In this document: positions 17,306-27,543 of the stretch, in pieces | Layout of the letters: each line of letters opens with the position of its first letter | Position numbering within the stretch: the stretch's first letter is position 1 | DNA from: Oscillospiraceae bacterium | GTDB lineage: Bacteria; Bacillota; Clostridia; Oscillospirales; Oscillospiraceae | Direction: 5' to 3' | DNA length: 64,000 bases | NCBI GenBank assembly: GCA_017540645.1 | Contig: JAFYAQ010000022.1 | Coordinates: 1-64,000, forward strand | Position numbers and translations under genes: made by a program | The notes under the pieces: model-generated | Seen by the model: the letters and a program-made list of their open reading frames with translations, nothing else | Told to the model about the DNA's origin: nothing | Database searches by the model: none

Positions 17306-17812
17306 ATGAGTAAGTCAAAACGAGTCGTTCTTCTCTCCGCACTTTTGCTCCTTTTCACAGGAGCCTTTGTCTGGTGGGGCTTTTATATGCCCGCGGGCAG
17401 GGCCTTCCGGCTCTACGACCGGCAGCGGGATAGGGTGGTGCTGTCCGTTCCCATTGAGACCGGGGATAAGCTCCGGCTGGAGATCGAGCACTCCTTTGAG
17501 CACATCCCCTGGTATGAGTATTACACCGTCCGGGAGGATGGGCAGTTCAACCTGGATGCCATCGCCGTGGCCGGCTACGGCGCGGGGATCCCCGCGGAAA
17601 TGGACGTGCCCACAAGAGTGGAGGACGGCCTGGTCTGGATGGAGGACATCAACAGCGTTTTTCCTTATTTTTCCTGGATCACCTCCGCCAAATACATGAA
17701 GGGACTGACGCTCAACGGAGAGGAGATATTTGATTTTCGGAGCCTGCCGGACGCCAGCAGGATCCGGGGGGAGATCATCACAGTGAGGGGGTATTGCCAT
17801 GTCCGAGCTTGA
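17306..17812 (+). CDS. DUF1850 domain protein of TRAP-TAXI system
   Basis: A 168-residue protein with one N-terminal membrane anchor or uncleaved signal (about 7-28) and an extracytoplasmic DUF1850 domain (about 35-165, LRLEIEHSFEHIPWYEYY). DUF1850 proteins are found between the binding protein and the fused permease in many TAXI loci; their role is unknown and may be auxiliary to transport. It overlaps the permease gene by 14 bp, pointing to translational coupling. Confidence 0.85.
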   Translation: MSKSKRVVLLSALLLLFTGAFVWWGFYMPAGRAFRLYDRQRDRVVLSVPIETGDKLRLEIEHSFEHIPWYEYYTVREDGQFNLDAIAVAGYGAGIPAEMDVPTRVEDGLVWMEDINSVFPYFSWITSAKYMKGLTLNGEEIFDFRSLPDASRIRGEIITVRGYCHVRA

Positions 17813-19778
17813 GACAAAAACCGCACCGGACGCCGCGCCGCTGGCCGACGAAAAAGGCGCGGAGATCATGGAGAAATATGAGAAGGAATCCCGCACCCGC
17901 AGCTTTGACGCCAAGGCGCTGAAGATGGTGTTTTATTATCTGTGCCTGGCCTTCACCATTTACCATCTGGCCTATGCCTCCGGCATTCGGCTTCTGCAGA
18001 TGGTCAACATCAAGCACCACGCCATCCACGTGGGCCTGATCCTTATCCTGGGCTTTGCCCTCTACCCGGCTTTCAAGAGGTCCAGCCGGAAAAAGATCAG
18101 CTGGTATGACTGGATCTTCATCGTAGCCAGCGCGGTGATGCCCGTGTACGTCTTCGTCCGCTATCCGGTATTCATCTCCACAGGGTTCCAGGGCGAGACC
18201 ATCGACATCATCATCGGCACGATCATGATCCTCCTGGTGCTGATCGCCTCCTGGAGGCTGAGCGGCCCGGCCCTGCCGATTTTGTCCGTCATCTTTCTTT
18301 TGTACGCCCTCTTCGGACGAAATTTCCCGGGCATTTTCCGGCACAGGGGCTATACCTGGCACCGGATCGTCACCTATCTGACCACCGATATTTACGGTAT
18401 TTACGGTACCTCCATCAAGGTGTCGGCTACCTATATCGTCCTGTTCATCATCTTCGGAGAGGTCATGAACAAGTGCGGCATGGGCCAGTTCTTCAATGAC
18501 ATCGCCAACGCCCTGGCCGGACACACCAAGGGCGGCCCCGCCAAGGTGGCGGTGCTGGCCTCCGGCTTCCTGGGCTCCATCAACGGCTCGGCGGTGGCCA
18601 ACGTGGTTACCACCGGTACCTTCACCATCCCTCTGATGAAAAAGACCGGCTACACCAAGGAGTTTGCCGGCGCGGTGGAGGCCACGGCCTCGGTAGGCGG
18701 TCAGCTCCTGCCGCCCATCATGGGTGCGGCGGCCTTCGTCATGGCTGAGACCTTAGGCGTCAAGTACGGGGTGATCATCAAGGCGGCGGTGATCCCGGCA
18801 CTGATCTACTACCTGGGCATTATCATTCAGGTGCAGATGCGGGCCACCAAGGACAACCTGAACGGCCTTCCCAAGGATCAGATGCCCAAGGTCAAAGAGG
18901 TCATGAAGGAGCGGGGCCACCTGCTGATCCCCATCGTGTTCCTTCTGTACATGCTGATCTTCAGCGGTGTCACCGTCATCCGGGGAGCCTTCTGGACGAT
19001 CATCGTCACCATCATCATCGCCGAGCTCCGACCCATCAGCCGTATGAGCATCAAGGACATCTGCGACGCCTTTGTAGCCGGAGCAAAATCCACCGTCTCC
19101 GTGGCCATGGCCTGCGCCTGTGTGGGCATCATTGTGGGCGTGTGCGGTATGACCGGCTTTGCCCTGAACGTTGCCCACGCCATCATCAGCATCGGTCAGC
19201 AGAGCCTGATGCTTACGCTGCTGTTCACCATGGTCACCTGCATGATCCTGGGCATGGGCCTGCCCTCCATCCCCTCCTACCTGATCACCGCCACCATTGC
19301 CGCCCCCGCCCTGGTGGAGCTGGGCCAGCCGGAGATCGCGGCCCACATGTTCTGCTTCTACTTTGCCATGTTCGCCAACCTGACTCCGCCTGTGGCTCTG
19401 GCGGCCTTCGCGGCGGCGGGCCTCTCGGGAGGCAGCCCCATGAGAACCGGCTGGCAGGCGGTGCGGCTGGCTCTGGCGGGCTTCATCATCCCCTTCATGT
19501 TTGTATATAACCCCGCGCTGCTGCTGGAGAACGTCTCCTTCCTGACGGGCATCCAGGTGGTGATCACCGCCTGCCTGGGCGTGGTGCTGATCGCTGCGGC
19601 GGTAGAGGCCTACCTCTACGGACGGATGAACATCGTGCTGCGCGTTATCGCCGGCGTGGGCGCCTTTCTGCTCATCGACAGCAGGCTGATAACCGACATC
19701 GTCGGCATCGCCTGCCTCGCCGTCATCATCGCGGCCCAAAAGTTCGTATTCAACAGACCGGCACCGAAAGCGGCATAG
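17799..19778 (+). CDS. TRAP transporter fused permease (4TM/12TM, DctQM)
   Basis: A 659-residue, highly hydrophobic membrane protein with an N-terminal small-subunit-like part (4 TM, about 45-180) fused to a DctM-like large permease (about 185-620). Characteristic motifs are GEVMNKCGMGQF, GFLGSINGSAVANVVTTG, EATASVGGQLLPPIMGAAAF and GMGLPSIPSYL. Such permeases use an ion gradient, usually Na+, with the TAXI binding protein to import organic acids. The start overlaps the DUF1850 gene. The operon ends at a UUCG-loop terminator about 50 bp downstream. Confidence 0.93.
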   Translation: MSELETKTAPDAAPLADEKGAEIMEKYEKESRTRSFDAKALKMVFYYLCLAFTIYHLAYASGIRLLQMVNIKHHAIHVGLILILGFALYPAFKRSSRKKISWYDWIFIVASAVMPVYVFVRYPVFISTGFQGETIDIIIGTIMILLVLIASWRLSGPALPILSVIFLLYALFGRNFPGIFRHRGYTWHRIVTYLTTDIYGIYGTSIKVSATYIVLFIIFGEVMNKCGMGQFFNDIANALAGHTKGGPAKVAVLASGFLGSINGSAVANVVTTGTFTIPLMKKTGYTKEFAGAVEATASVGGQLLPPIMGAAAFVMAETLGVKYGVIIKAAVIPALIYYLGIIIQVQMRATKDNLNGLPKDQMPKVKEVMKERGHLLIPIVFLLYMLIFSGVTVIRGAFWTIIVTIIIAELRPISRMSIKDICDAFVAGAKSTVSVAMACACVGIIVGVCGMTGFALNVAHAIISIGQQSLMLTLLFTMVTCMILGMGLPSIPSYLITATIAAPALVELGQPEIAAHMFCFYFAMFANLTPPVALAAFAAAGLSGGSPMRTGWQAVRLALAGFIIPFMFVYNPALLLENVSFLTGIQVVITACLGVVLIAAAVEAYLYGRMNIVLRVIAGVGAFLLIDSRLITDIVGIACLAVIIAAQKFVFNRPAPKAA

Positions 19779-19827
19779 CCGTCTCCTGCGGTGCAAACAG
19801 AATAGGGTATGCTTCACAGGAAGATGC

Positions 19828-19861
19828 AAAAAGACGCGGTACTTCGGTACCGCGTCTTTTT
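19828..19861. terminator. Bidirectional UUCG-loop terminator between the TRAP operon and glmS
   Basis: AAAAAGACGCGGTAC (19828-19842) and its exact complement (19847-19861) enclose TTCG, an extra-stable tetraloop, with T-runs in both directions. It ends the plus-strand TRAP operon and the minus-strand 12-gene operon. Confidence 0.92.
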
Positions 19862-19953
19862 ACAGGCAGCAGATGTCAACCGCCTCAGCCTTTCCCATAC
19901 CGGGATCGACCGGATTCATGCGCAGACAGCAACACAGGGCATCGTTCCTTTCG

Positions 19954-21780
19954 TCATTCCACGGTCACGGATTTGGCCAGGTTTTTGGGCTTGTCGATGT
20001 CGCAGCCGTTCTCTTTGGCCACATAGTAGGCGAACAGCTGCAGCGGGACGATCTCCGTGACGGGGATCAGCAGGGGATCCATGTGGGGCGCGAACAGCAC
20101 GTCGTCTGCCTCGGCGAAGATGCGCCGGTTTCCCTCCTGGGCCACAGCCAGCACCTTGGCCCCCCGGGCCTTTACTTCCTTGACATTGGATACCAGCTTA
20201 TCGAACAGCGCCTCATAGCAGCACAGGGATATCACCAGACGGCCCTCGTCGATCAGAGCGATGGTGCCGTGCTTCAGCTCCCCGGCAGCGTAGGCCTCCG
20301 AGTGGATATAGCTGATCTCCTTGAGTTTCAAAGAGGCTTCCAGACAGGCCGCGTAGTCCAGATTCCGCCCGATGAAGAACAGGGAGGAGTTGTTGTGGTA
20401 GCGCTTGGCCAGATACTGTACATGCGTATTCAGGTCAATGGCCCGCTGACAGCGTTCCGGCAGGGAACAGATGCCGTTTACCAGCGCGCGGTATCGATCC
20501 TCATCGATCCGGCCCAGTTCCCGGGCCATGTACACCGACAACAGGGACAGTACCGCCACCTGGGTGGTGTAACCCTTGGTGGTGGCCACGGCGATCTCCG
20601 GCCCGGCCCAGGTGTAGAGCACGTCGTCCGCGAGCTTTGCCACGGTGCTGCCCACCACGTTGACGATGGCCAGAGTCCGGGCGCCCCGGGCTTTGCACTC
20701 CCGGAGAGCGGCGATGGTGTCCGCCGTCTCCCCGGACTGGGAGATGACGATCACCAGCGTGTCCTCCCCGATGAGAGGATTCCGGTATCGCAGCTCGCTG
20801 GCCACCTCCGCCTCCACGGGAATACGGCAGAGTTCCTCCATGATATAGCTCCCCACACAGCCGGCGTGGTAGGCGCTGCCGCAGGCGGTGATCACCACCC
20901 GTCGGATGCCCTGCAGCTGCTGCCGCGTCAGTTCCACCCCGTCCAGAACGATCTCTCCCTCCCGGACCCGGGGCTCTATGGTGGCCTTCAGGGCCCGGGG
21001 CTGCTCCATGATCTCCTTGAGCATGAAGTGCTCATAGCCGCCTTTTTCCGCGGCCTCCACATCCCAGACCACCCGGGAGATGGATTTGCTGACCTCCCGT
21101 CCGGCACAGTCAAAAACGGTGATGCCCTCGCTCGTCAGGGAGGCAAATTCCCCGTCCTCCAGATAGATCACATTGCGGGTGTGGCTGACCAGGGCGGTCA
21201 CATCGCTGGCGAAGAAGTTTTCTCCTACTCCCAGGCCCAGGATCAGAGGACTGGCGGATTTCACAGCGATCAGCTCCCCGGGGTGGTCGGCGCAGACCAC
21301 GCCCAGGGCAAAGGAGCCGTCCAGACGGGCCACGGTCTTCATCACCGCCGCCTTGAGATCCCCTTTGTAGTAATAGTCCAGCAGATGCACTACCACCTCG
21401 GTGTCGGTTTCCGAATGGAAGACAAAGCCCCGTTGGGTCAGCTCTTCACGGAGCTGGGCATAGTTTTCAATGATGCCGTTGTGCACCACGGCAAACTTCC
21501 CGTCGTCCGAGACATGGGGATGGGCGTTGGTCTCCGTGGGAGCGCCGTGAGTGGCCCAGCGGGTGTGTCCGATGCCGCAGAGACCGGGCAGATCCGCCCC
21601 GTCGTGGGTCTTCTCGCATAGGTGCTGCAGGTGACCGGAGGCCTTGGAGGCGTGGATCACGCCGCTTTCCTGCACGGCGATGCCCGCCGAGTCATAGCCC
21701 CGGTACTCCAGACGCTTCAGGCCCTCCAGCAGGATGGGACCGGCGCTCGCTCCTCCGGTATAGCCTACGATTCCGCACAT
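19954..21780 (-). CDS. glmS: Glutamine-fructose-6-phosphate aminotransferase (isomerizing)
   Basis: A 608-residue enzyme making glucosamine-6-phosphate from fructose-6-phosphate and glutamine, the entry to UDP-GlcNAc and the cell wall. The N-terminal class II amidotransferase domain begins with the nucleophile Cys2 (MCGIVGYTGG). Two SIS sugar-phosphate isomerase domains follow (motifs ACGSAYHAG, SQSGETADT, ATTKGYTTQV), and the protein ends KNLAKSVTVE as in the family. The start is fixed by the Cys2 requirement and an AAGGAAGG site inside the end of pyrG. It is the last gene of the long nitrogen operon, 7 bp after pyrG; there is no space for a glmS ribozyme. Confidence 0.97.
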   Translation of the reverse strand: MCGIVGYTGGASAGPILLEGLKRLEYRGYDSAGIAVQESGVIHASKASGHLQHLCEKTHDGADLPGLCGIGHTRWATHGAPTETNAHPHVSDDGKFAVVHNGIIENYAQLREELTQRGFVFHSETDTEVVVHLLDYYYKGDLKAAVMKTVARLDGSFALGVVCADHPGELIAVKSASPLILGLGVGENFFASDVTALVSHTRNVIYLEDGEFASLTSEGITVFDCAGREVSKSISRVVWDVEAAEKGGYEHFMLKEIMEQPRALKATIEPRVREGEIVLDGVELTRQQLQGIRRVVITACGSAYHAGCVGSYIMEELCRIPVEAEVASELRYRNPLIGEDTLVIVISQSGETADTIAALRECKARGARTLAIVNVVGSTVAKLADDVLYTWAGPEIAVATTKGYTTQVAVLSLLSVYMARELGRIDEDRYRALVNGICSLPERCQRAIDLNTHVQYLAKRYHNNSSLFFIGRNLDYAACLEASLKLKEISYIHSEAYAAGELKHGTIALIDEGRLVISLCCYEALFDKLVSNVKEVKARGAKVLAVAQEGNRRIFAEADDVLFAPHMDPLLIPVTEIVPLQLFAYYVAKENGCDIDKPKNLAKSVTVE

Positions 21781-21787
21781 GACTTTT

Positions 21788-23398
21788 TCACCTTCCTTTC
21801 TTCCGGGCCACAGCCGCACGCACAAAGCCGAGAAACAAGGGGTGCGGGCGGTTGGGCCGGCTTTTGAATTCCGGATGGTACTGCACGCCGATATAAAAGG
21901 GATGATCCCGGAGCTCCACGGTCTCCACCAGCAGGCCGTCGGGAGAGAGACCGCCGATCACCAGCCCGGCCTTTGTCAAGGTCTCCCGGTATTCGTTGTT
22001 GAACTCGTAGCGGTGGCGGTGGCGCTCGGAGATCCGCGCCGCGCCGTAGCATTTCTCCAACAGAGTTCCGGGCTGCACCAGACAGTCACAGGCTCCCAGA
22101 CGCAGAGTGCCGCCCTTGTCGATCTCATCGTTTTGCCCGGGCATATAGTCGATGACCCGATGGGGGGAGGCCTCGTCAAATTCCCGGGAGTTGGCGCCGC
22201 TGAGTAGCGCCGCGTGGCGGGCAAACTCAATGACCGCGATCTGCATCCCCAGGCACAGGCCCAGATAGGGGATACGGTGCTCCCTGGCATAGCGGGCGGA
22301 GAGGATCATCCCCTCGATGCCCCGACCGCCGAAGCCCCCGGGGACCAGGATGCCGTCCGCCGTGGACAGAAGCTTTTCCGCGGTTTCCTCTGTCACCGTC
22401 TCCGAGTCGATCCAGCGGATGTCCACCTCGGCGCCCAGGGCGTAGCCCGCGTGGCGCAGGGCCTCCATGACAGAGAGATAGGCGTCGTGGAGCTGAACAT
22501 ACTTACCAACGAGAGCCACGGTGACTGACTTGTGGAGCCCATGGATGGATTCCACCATGGCCCTCCACTCGCTCAGCTCCGGCGGCGGGGTTTCCAATCC
22601 CAGACGGCGGCAGACCGCCGCGGAAAAGCCCTGTTCCTCCAGCATCAGCGGACAGGCGTACAGGGTATCCAGCGTGCGGTTTTCAATCACGCATTCCGGC
22701 TGGACGTTGCAGAACATGGCCACCTTGCGGAGGACGGATGGGTCCTCGATGGGCTCATCTGTGCGCAGAACGATGAGGTCCGGATGGATGCCCATACCCT
22801 GCAGCTCCTTGACGGAATGCTGGGTGGGCTTGGTTTTATGCTCGCTGCTCCCCAAAAGGTAGGGAACCAGGGTCACATGGATATAGAGCACATTCTCCTT
22901 GCCCTGCTCCAGACCTACCTGGCGGATGGCCTCGATAAAGGGCTGGCCTTCGATGTCGCCGATGGTGCCGCCCACTTCGGTGATCACCACATCCGCATCG
23001 GTTTTCCGGGCCACGTGATAAATGAATTCCTTGATTTCATTGGTGATGTGGGGGATGATCTGCACCGTGCTGCCCAGATACTCTCCCCGGCGCTCCTTGT
23101 TGAGCACGTTCCAGTATACCTTACCGGTGGTAAGATTGGAATACTTATTCAGGTCCTCGTCAATAAAACGTTCATAGTGCCCCAGATCCAGGTCCGTCTC
23201 CGCCCCGTCCTCGGTGACAAAAACCTCACCGTGCTGATAGGGGCTCATGGTGCCTGGGTCCACGTTGATATAGGGGTCCAGCTTCTGGGCCGCGACCTTT
23301 AGCCCCCGGGCTTTCAGCAGCCGTCCCAGGGACGCGGCGGTGATCCCTTTGCCCAGGCCGGATACCACGCCGCCGGTGACAAAGACAAATTTTGCCAT
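21788..23398 (-). CDS. pyrG: CTP synthase
   Basis: A 536-residue enzyme that aminates UTP to CTP with ATP and glutamine. The N-terminal amidoligase domain starts [16 protein letters not shown] (ATP-binding loop), with [20 protein letters not shown] and the [10 protein letters not shown] motif. The C-terminal class I glutaminase domain carries the nucleophile Cys in YLGLCLGMQ and the His/Glu pair in [10 protein letters not shown]. The start ([10 protein letters not shown]) is preceded by GGAGGAGG; upstream frame extension is not conserved. It is 13 bp after purA and 7 bp before glmS. Confidence 0.97.
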   Translation of the reverse strand: MAKFVFVTGGVVSGLGKGITAASLGRLLKARGLKVAAQKLDPYINVDPGTMSPYQHGEVFVTEDGAETDLDLGHYERFIDEDLNKYSNLTTGKVYWNVLNKERRGEYLGSTVQIIPHITNEIKEFIYHVARKTDADVVITEVGGTIGDIEGQPFIEAIRQVGLEQGKENVLYIHVTLVPYLLGSSEHKTKPTQHSVKELQGMGIHPDLIVLRTDEPIEDPSVLRKVAMFCNVQPECVIENRTLDTLYACPLMLEEQGFSAAVCRRLGLETPPPELSEWRAMVESIHGLHKSVTVALVGKYVQLHDAYLSVMEALRHAGYALGAEVDIRWIDSETVTEETAEKLLSTADGILVPGGFGGRGIEGMILSARYAREHRIPYLGLCLGMQIAVIEFARHAALLSGANSREFDEASPHRVIDYMPGQNDEIDKGGTLRLGACDCLVQPGTLLEKCYGAARISERHRHRYEFNNEYRETLTKAGLVIGGLSPDGLLVETVELRDHPFYIGVQYHPEFKSRPNRPHPLFLGFVRAAVARKKGR

Positions 23399-23411
23399 GG
23401 GAACCTCCTCC

Positions 23412-24689
23412 TTAATCCAATGAAATGATGGCGTCCCGCTCCGCTCCCACGGAGACATAGCGGATGGGACAATGTACCAGCGCCTCCAGGGTTCGGATAT
23501 AGTCCATAGCGGCCTTCGGCAGCTCCTCCGCGCTCCGACAGGCATGGATATCCTGTTCGAAGCCCGGCAGATACTCATATACCGGCTTCGCCGCCCACAG
23601 CTCGTCGATATCGGAGGGGAAATCGGTGGTTTTTCTTCCCCCGATCTCGTAGGCTACGCAAACGGGAATGGTTTTCATGTAAGAGAGGACATCCAGCTTG
23701 GTCAGAGCCAGGGAACGGCAGCCCTGCATTTTCACGCCGTAAGCCGATGCTACCGCGTCAAAGCCGCCCACCCGCCGGGGCCGACCGGTGGCGGCGCCGT
23801 ATTCGCCTCCGGCGGCACGCAGGGTTTCGCTCGCCTCGCCGAAGAACTCACAGGCAAAGGGCCCTTCTCCCACGCAGCTTGAATAGGCCTTCATGATGCC
23901 TATACAGTGATCCACCCGGACAAAGGGCACTCCCGCGCCGATAGGGGCGTAAGCCGCCAGGGTAGTGGAGGCGGAGGTATAAGGATAGATACCGTAATCT
24001 ATGTCCCGCAGCGCCCCCAGCTGCGCCTCAAAGAGGATGTTCTTTTCTTCCGCAATGGCGGAGGACAGCACCCGGGTGGTGTCGCAGATATAGTCGGCAA
24101 AGGGACGGCCGAAGCGCTCCAGCCAGTCCATGAGGACCTGCAGGGTCATTCCGGGACGTCGGTAAGCTCCCGCAAGGATCAGGTTTTTCCACTCCAGCAA
24201 TTCCTCAGCCTTCTCCCGAAGGCTCTCCGGATGGCGAAGATCTCCCAGGCGCAGGGTCTTTTTCATGTACTTGTCGGCATAGACCGGGGAGATGCCCCGG
24301 CGGGTGGAGCCGTATTTTTTATCTCCCAGCCGTTCCTCCTCCAGAATGTCCTGCATTCGGTGATAGGGCAGGCAGATGGTGGCCCTCTCGCTCAAAAGCA
24401 AGTGCCCCGGCTCCACAGCTGCGCCGGCGGTCCGGAGCTTTTCCACCTCGCCGTACAGATGCTCCAGATCGATCACCATGCCCGGTCCCAACAGATTGAC
24501 GGTGTCCGGCCGCAGGATGCCGGAGGGCAGCAGATTCATAACGAAGGTCCCCTTGTCGTTGACCACCGTATGGCCGGCGTTGTTGCCGCCCTGATAGCGG
24601 ACCACATAGTCGTAATCCGCGCTGAGCAGATCCACCATACGGCCTTTGCCCTCATCGCCCCAGTTTGTCCCTACAACAGCGGTAAGCAT
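23412..24689 (-). CDS. purA: Adenylosuccinate synthetase
   Basis: A 425-residue GTP-dependent enzyme joining IMP and aspartate to adenylosuccinate, the first step from IMP to AMP. The N-terminal GTP-binding loop is [13 protein letters not shown], and [11 protein letters not shown] contains the catalytic His region. Length and order fit the family. It sits next to purB, whose product catalyses the next step. The start follows CGGAGGAGAG. Both are placed among glutamine-dependent enzymes although they use aspartate as nitrogen donor. Confidence 0.96.
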   Translation of the reverse strand: MLTAVVGTNWGDEGKGRMVDLLSADYDYVVRYQGGNNAGHTVVNDKGTFVMNLLPSGILRPDTVNLLGPGMVIDLEHLYGEVEKLRTAGAAVEPGHLLLSERATICLPYHRMQDILEEERLGDKKYGSTRRGISPVYADKYMKKTLRLGDLRHPESLREKAEELLEWKNLILAGAYRRPGMTLQVLMDWLERFGRPFADYICDTTRVLSSAIAEEKNILFEAQLGALRDIDYGIYPYTSASTTLAAYAPIGAGVPFVRVDHCIGIMKAYSSCVGEGPFACEFFGEASETLRAAGGEYGAATGRPRRVGGFDAVASAYGVKMQGCRSLALTKLDVLSYMKTIPVCVAYEIGGRKTTDFPSDIDELWAAKPVYEYLPGFEQDIHACRSAEELPKAAMDYIRTLEALVHCPIRYVSVGAERDAIISLD

Positions 24690-24704
24690 AGTCTCTCCTC
24701 CGTA

Positions 24705-26138
24705 TCATACGTTGATTTCCACACCCATTCCCAGGCGATCCCTGTTTGCCTCCAGCAGAGGATGGATCTCCTCCTGCAGGAAGCGCCGGCACTGCTGCTG
24801 CGCAAGGCCGGTAAAGGCGCCGGGGTCCAGGAGCGTTTGAAGTTCGGTCTCGCTGAGGGCAAAGGCATCATCCTCCCGGATGCGCTGCAAAAGGTCATTT
24901 TCCCGCCCATAGATCTTCACCTGTTCGGCGGCCTCCCGGGCATGGACGCGAAGGCGCTCATGCAGCGTCTGCCGGTCCAGTCCTTTGGTTTTTACGCAGT
25001 ACATCAGGATGTTTTCCGTCGCCATAAAGGGCAGCTCCTCCTGCAGGTGCCTTTCGCATACCTTGGGATAGACAAGGAGCCCTCTCGCCACGTTGATGGT
25101 GAGACATAAAACGGCGTCCGTTGCCAAAAACGCCTCGGGGAGCGTCAGCCGCCGGTTGGCGGAATCGTCCAGACTCCGCTCCAGCCACTGGCTGGCGGCG
25201 GTGACGGCGGTGTTCTGGCTGAGACAGATCACATACCGGGCCAGGGAGGATATGCGCTCGGAGCGCATGGGATTGCGCTTGTAGGCCATGGCGGAGGAGC
25301 CGATCTGTCCCGGCTCGGCGGGCTCGTCCAGCTCCTTTTCATGGCACAGCAGCCGCAGATCCCCCGCGAATTTGGATGTGCTCTGGGCGATGCCGGAGAG
25401 GACCTGCACTACGGCGTAATCGGTCTTGCGGCTGTAGGTCTGGCCGCTGACGCTGACGCTGCGGGGAAAGCCAAGCCCTTCCGCGATCCGCTGATCCAGC
25501 CGCTCCGCCTTTTCCCCGTCGCCGTCAAAGAGAGCCAGAAAGCTGGCGCCGGTGCCGGTGGTGCCCTTGCAGCCCAGAGGCCGCAGTTCCTCTCGCTGAA
25601 AATCCAGCTGCCGCAGGTCGAAGAGAAGATCGCTGATCCACAGGCAGATGCGTTTTCCCACGGTGGTAGGCTGGGCGGCCTGAAAATGGGTGTAGGCCAG
25701 GGCGGGGGTGGCCTCGTACCTCTCCGCCAGCACAGAGAGAGCCTCTATGGCGTTCAGGAGACGGTCCCGGATCAGATCCATGGCGTCCCGCAGGTTGAGA
25801 ATATCGGCGTTGTCCCCCACATAGCAGCTGGTGGCGCCGAGATGGAGGATAGGCCGGGCTTTGGGACATTGGTCGCCAAAGGCCAGCAGCTCCGCCATCA
25901 CATCATGGCGCACCCGGCGCTCATACTCCGCCGCGGCGTCCATATCCGCGTCATCCAGATGGGCGCGCAGTTCATCCAGCTGCTCATCGGTGATGGGGAG
26001 GCCCAGCGCCTGTTCATTCTCTGCCAGCAAGAGCCAGAGCCGCCGCCAGGTGCGCACCTTACGCTCCCGGGAAAAGATCCGCTTCATTTCTTCCGAGGCG
26101 TAACGGGTGCAGAGAGGATTCTCATAATACTCGTACAT
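24705..26138 (-). CDS. purB: Adenylosuccinate lyase
   Basis: A 477-residue member of the fumarase/aspartase superfamily. It splits adenylosuccinate to AMP and fumarate, and SAICAR to AICAR. The superfamily signature GSSAMAYKRNP (near residue 290) carries the flexible catalytic loop Ser, and the substrate motif TTGTGAS and the HFQAAQP His region are present. It is separated by 15 bp from both neighbours (gltD upstream, purA downstream). Confidence 0.95.
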   Translation of the reverse strand: MYEYYENPLCTRYASEEMKRIFSRERKVRTWRRLWLLLAENEQALGLPITDEQLDELRAHLDDADMDAAAEYERRVRHDVMAELLAFGDQCPKARPILHLGATSCYVGDNADILNLRDAMDLIRDRLLNAIEALSVLAERYEATPALAYTHFQAAQPTTVGKRICLWISDLLFDLRQLDFQREELRPLGCKGTTGTGASFLALFDGDGEKAERLDQRIAEGLGFPRSVSVSGQTYSRKTDYAVVQVLSGIAQSTSKFAGDLRLLCHEKELDEPAEPGQIGSSAMAYKRNPMRSERISSLARYVICLSQNTAVTAASQWLERSLDDSANRRLTLPEAFLATDAVLCLTINVARGLLVYPKVCERHLQEELPFMATENILMYCVKTKGLDRQTLHERLRVHAREAAEQVKIYGRENDLLQRIREDDAFALSETELQTLLDPGAFTGLAQQQCRRFLQEEIHPLLEANRDRLGMGVEINV

Positions 26139-26153
26139 TTCCTTCTCCCGTCC

Positions 26154-27542
26154 TTATAAATTGGAGTAGCCCTCCAGGGCTTCGTCTACGGCTCTGGCGC
26201 AGGAGCGGCCCTCGGCCATGGCCCGGGCCACCAGAGAGGCCCCGGTGCGCATATCGCCGCAGACAAATACGTCCGGGTCCGCCGTGCGGTATGCGCCGTC
26301 TCCCAAAAGACCCCGCTCATCCAGCGCCAGGCCGAAGGCCTCGGCGATGGAAGCCTCTGCGCCGGAAAAACCGATAGCCGTCAGGAGAAGCTCGGCCGGA
26401 AGCTCCCGCTCCTGTCCTCCGACACTGACCTTCACGGCCCGGAGCGCTCCGGATTCGTCGGCAAGAAGCTCTTGGACCACCGCAGCGTAAAGCCGGGGAT
26501 CCTGACCGAAAAGGGCGGCGGCTTCCTCCTGACCGTAGTCTATGCGCTCCCCGCCGCCGGGGTAGGGCCATACGCGGCCTTTGCTCTCCGGCCTCGGTCG
26601 GCGGACAAGCTGTGTGACGCTGATCGCCCCCTGGCGGAGGGCGGTGGCAACGCAGTCGGTGGCGGTGTCCCCGTTTCCGACGATTACCACATGGCGTCCC
26701 TTGGCGTCCGGACAGCTTTCTTCTCCCGTCAGCAGCGCCCGGGTGGCGGCGCTGAGATAGTCCAGCGCGGAGACCACACCGGAGATCTCTTTCCGCTCAA
26801 AGCCCGGAGAGCGCTCCTGCCGGGCGCCGCAGCAGAGGACCACGGCGTCGTATGCCGATTTCAGCTCCCGGGCAGAGATATCCCGGCCCACCTCTGTGGA
26901 GCAGACAAACCGGATCCCCTCCGCCTCCAGCTTTTCGATCCGCCGGAGAACGATATGTTTGGGTAGCTTCATATTGGGAATCCCGTACATCAACAGACCG
27001 CCGGGCCGATCCTGACGCTCGTATACCGTGACGCTGTGGCCCCGCCGGTTGAGCAGCTCCGCCGCCGCGAGACCGGCCGGACCGGAGCCTATCACGGCCA
27101 CGTGCTTGCCGGTGCGGTAATCGGGGATCACCGGCGCCATCCGGCCCGTCTCCCAGGCGGCTTCAATGACAGAGAGTTCATTGTCCCGGATGGTGACAGC
27201 CTCTCCGTGCAGCGCGCAGACGCAGGCGTTTTCACACGGCGCCGGACAGACACGGCCGGTAAACTCAGGGAAGGGGTTGGTTTTCAGCAGCCGGGAAAGG
27301 GCATGGGGCATGTTGTCGGCGTAGATCTCGTCGTTCCATTCCGGGATCAGATTGTGGAGCGGACAGCCGTAATCCGACTGGCAGAAGGGCACGCCGCAGT
27401 TGCTGCAGCGGGCGCCCTGCTCCCGCCGGAGCGCCGGACTCAGTGTCCGGTGAAACTCTTCAAAGCTGCCCAGACGCTCCAAGGGCGGCAGAACAGGGCG
27501 CTCGTTCCTCTCAAATTCCAGAAATCCGGTGGGTTTTCCCAT
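26154..27542 (-). CDS. gltD: Glutamate synthase, small subunit
   Basis: A 462-residue NAD(P)H-dependent subunit that passes electrons to the large subunit GltB. The N-terminal iron-sulfur domain has Cys clusters (CSNCGVPFCQ, CPAPCENACVC). An FAD-binding motif (IGSGPAGLAAAELLNRRGHSV) and an NAD(P)H-binding motif (VIVGNGDTATDCV) follow. It starts 1 bp after the gltB stop codon, so the two subunits are coupled. A GltD-like FeS flavoprotein could serve another partner, but the adjacent gltB settles the assignment. Confidence 0.95.
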   Translation of the reverse strand: MGKPTGFLEFERNERPVLPPLERLGSFEEFHRTLSPALRREQGARCSNCGVPFCQSDYGCPLHNLIPEWNDEIYADNMPHALSRLLKTNPFPEFTGRVCPAPCENACVCALHGEAVTIRDNELSVIEAAWETGRMAPVIPDYRTGKHVAVIGSGPAGLAAAELLNRRGHSVTVYERQDRPGGLLMYGIPNMKLPKHIVLRRIEKLEAEGIRFVCSTEVGRDISARELKSAYDAVVLCCGARQERSPGFERKEISGVVSALDYLSAATRALLTGEESCPDAKGRHVVIVGNGDTATDCVATALRQGAISVTQLVRRPRPESKGRVWPYPGGGERIDYGQEEAAALFGQDPRLYAAVVQELLADESGALRAVKVSVGGQERELPAELLLTAIGFSGAEASIAEAFGLALDERGLLGDGAYRTADPDVFVCGDMRTGASLVARAMAEGRSCARAVDEALEGYSNL

Positions 27543-27543
27543 G

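Noticed and set aside
19873..21621. Long plus-strand frame opposite glmS
   Set aside because: The minus-strand GlmS has full family motifs; the opposite frame has no ribosome binding site and no recognisable content.
21781..21830. glmS ribozyme upstream of glmS
   Set aside because: glmS begins 7 bp after the pyrG stop; the upstream sequence is coding, so there is no room for the ribozyme.
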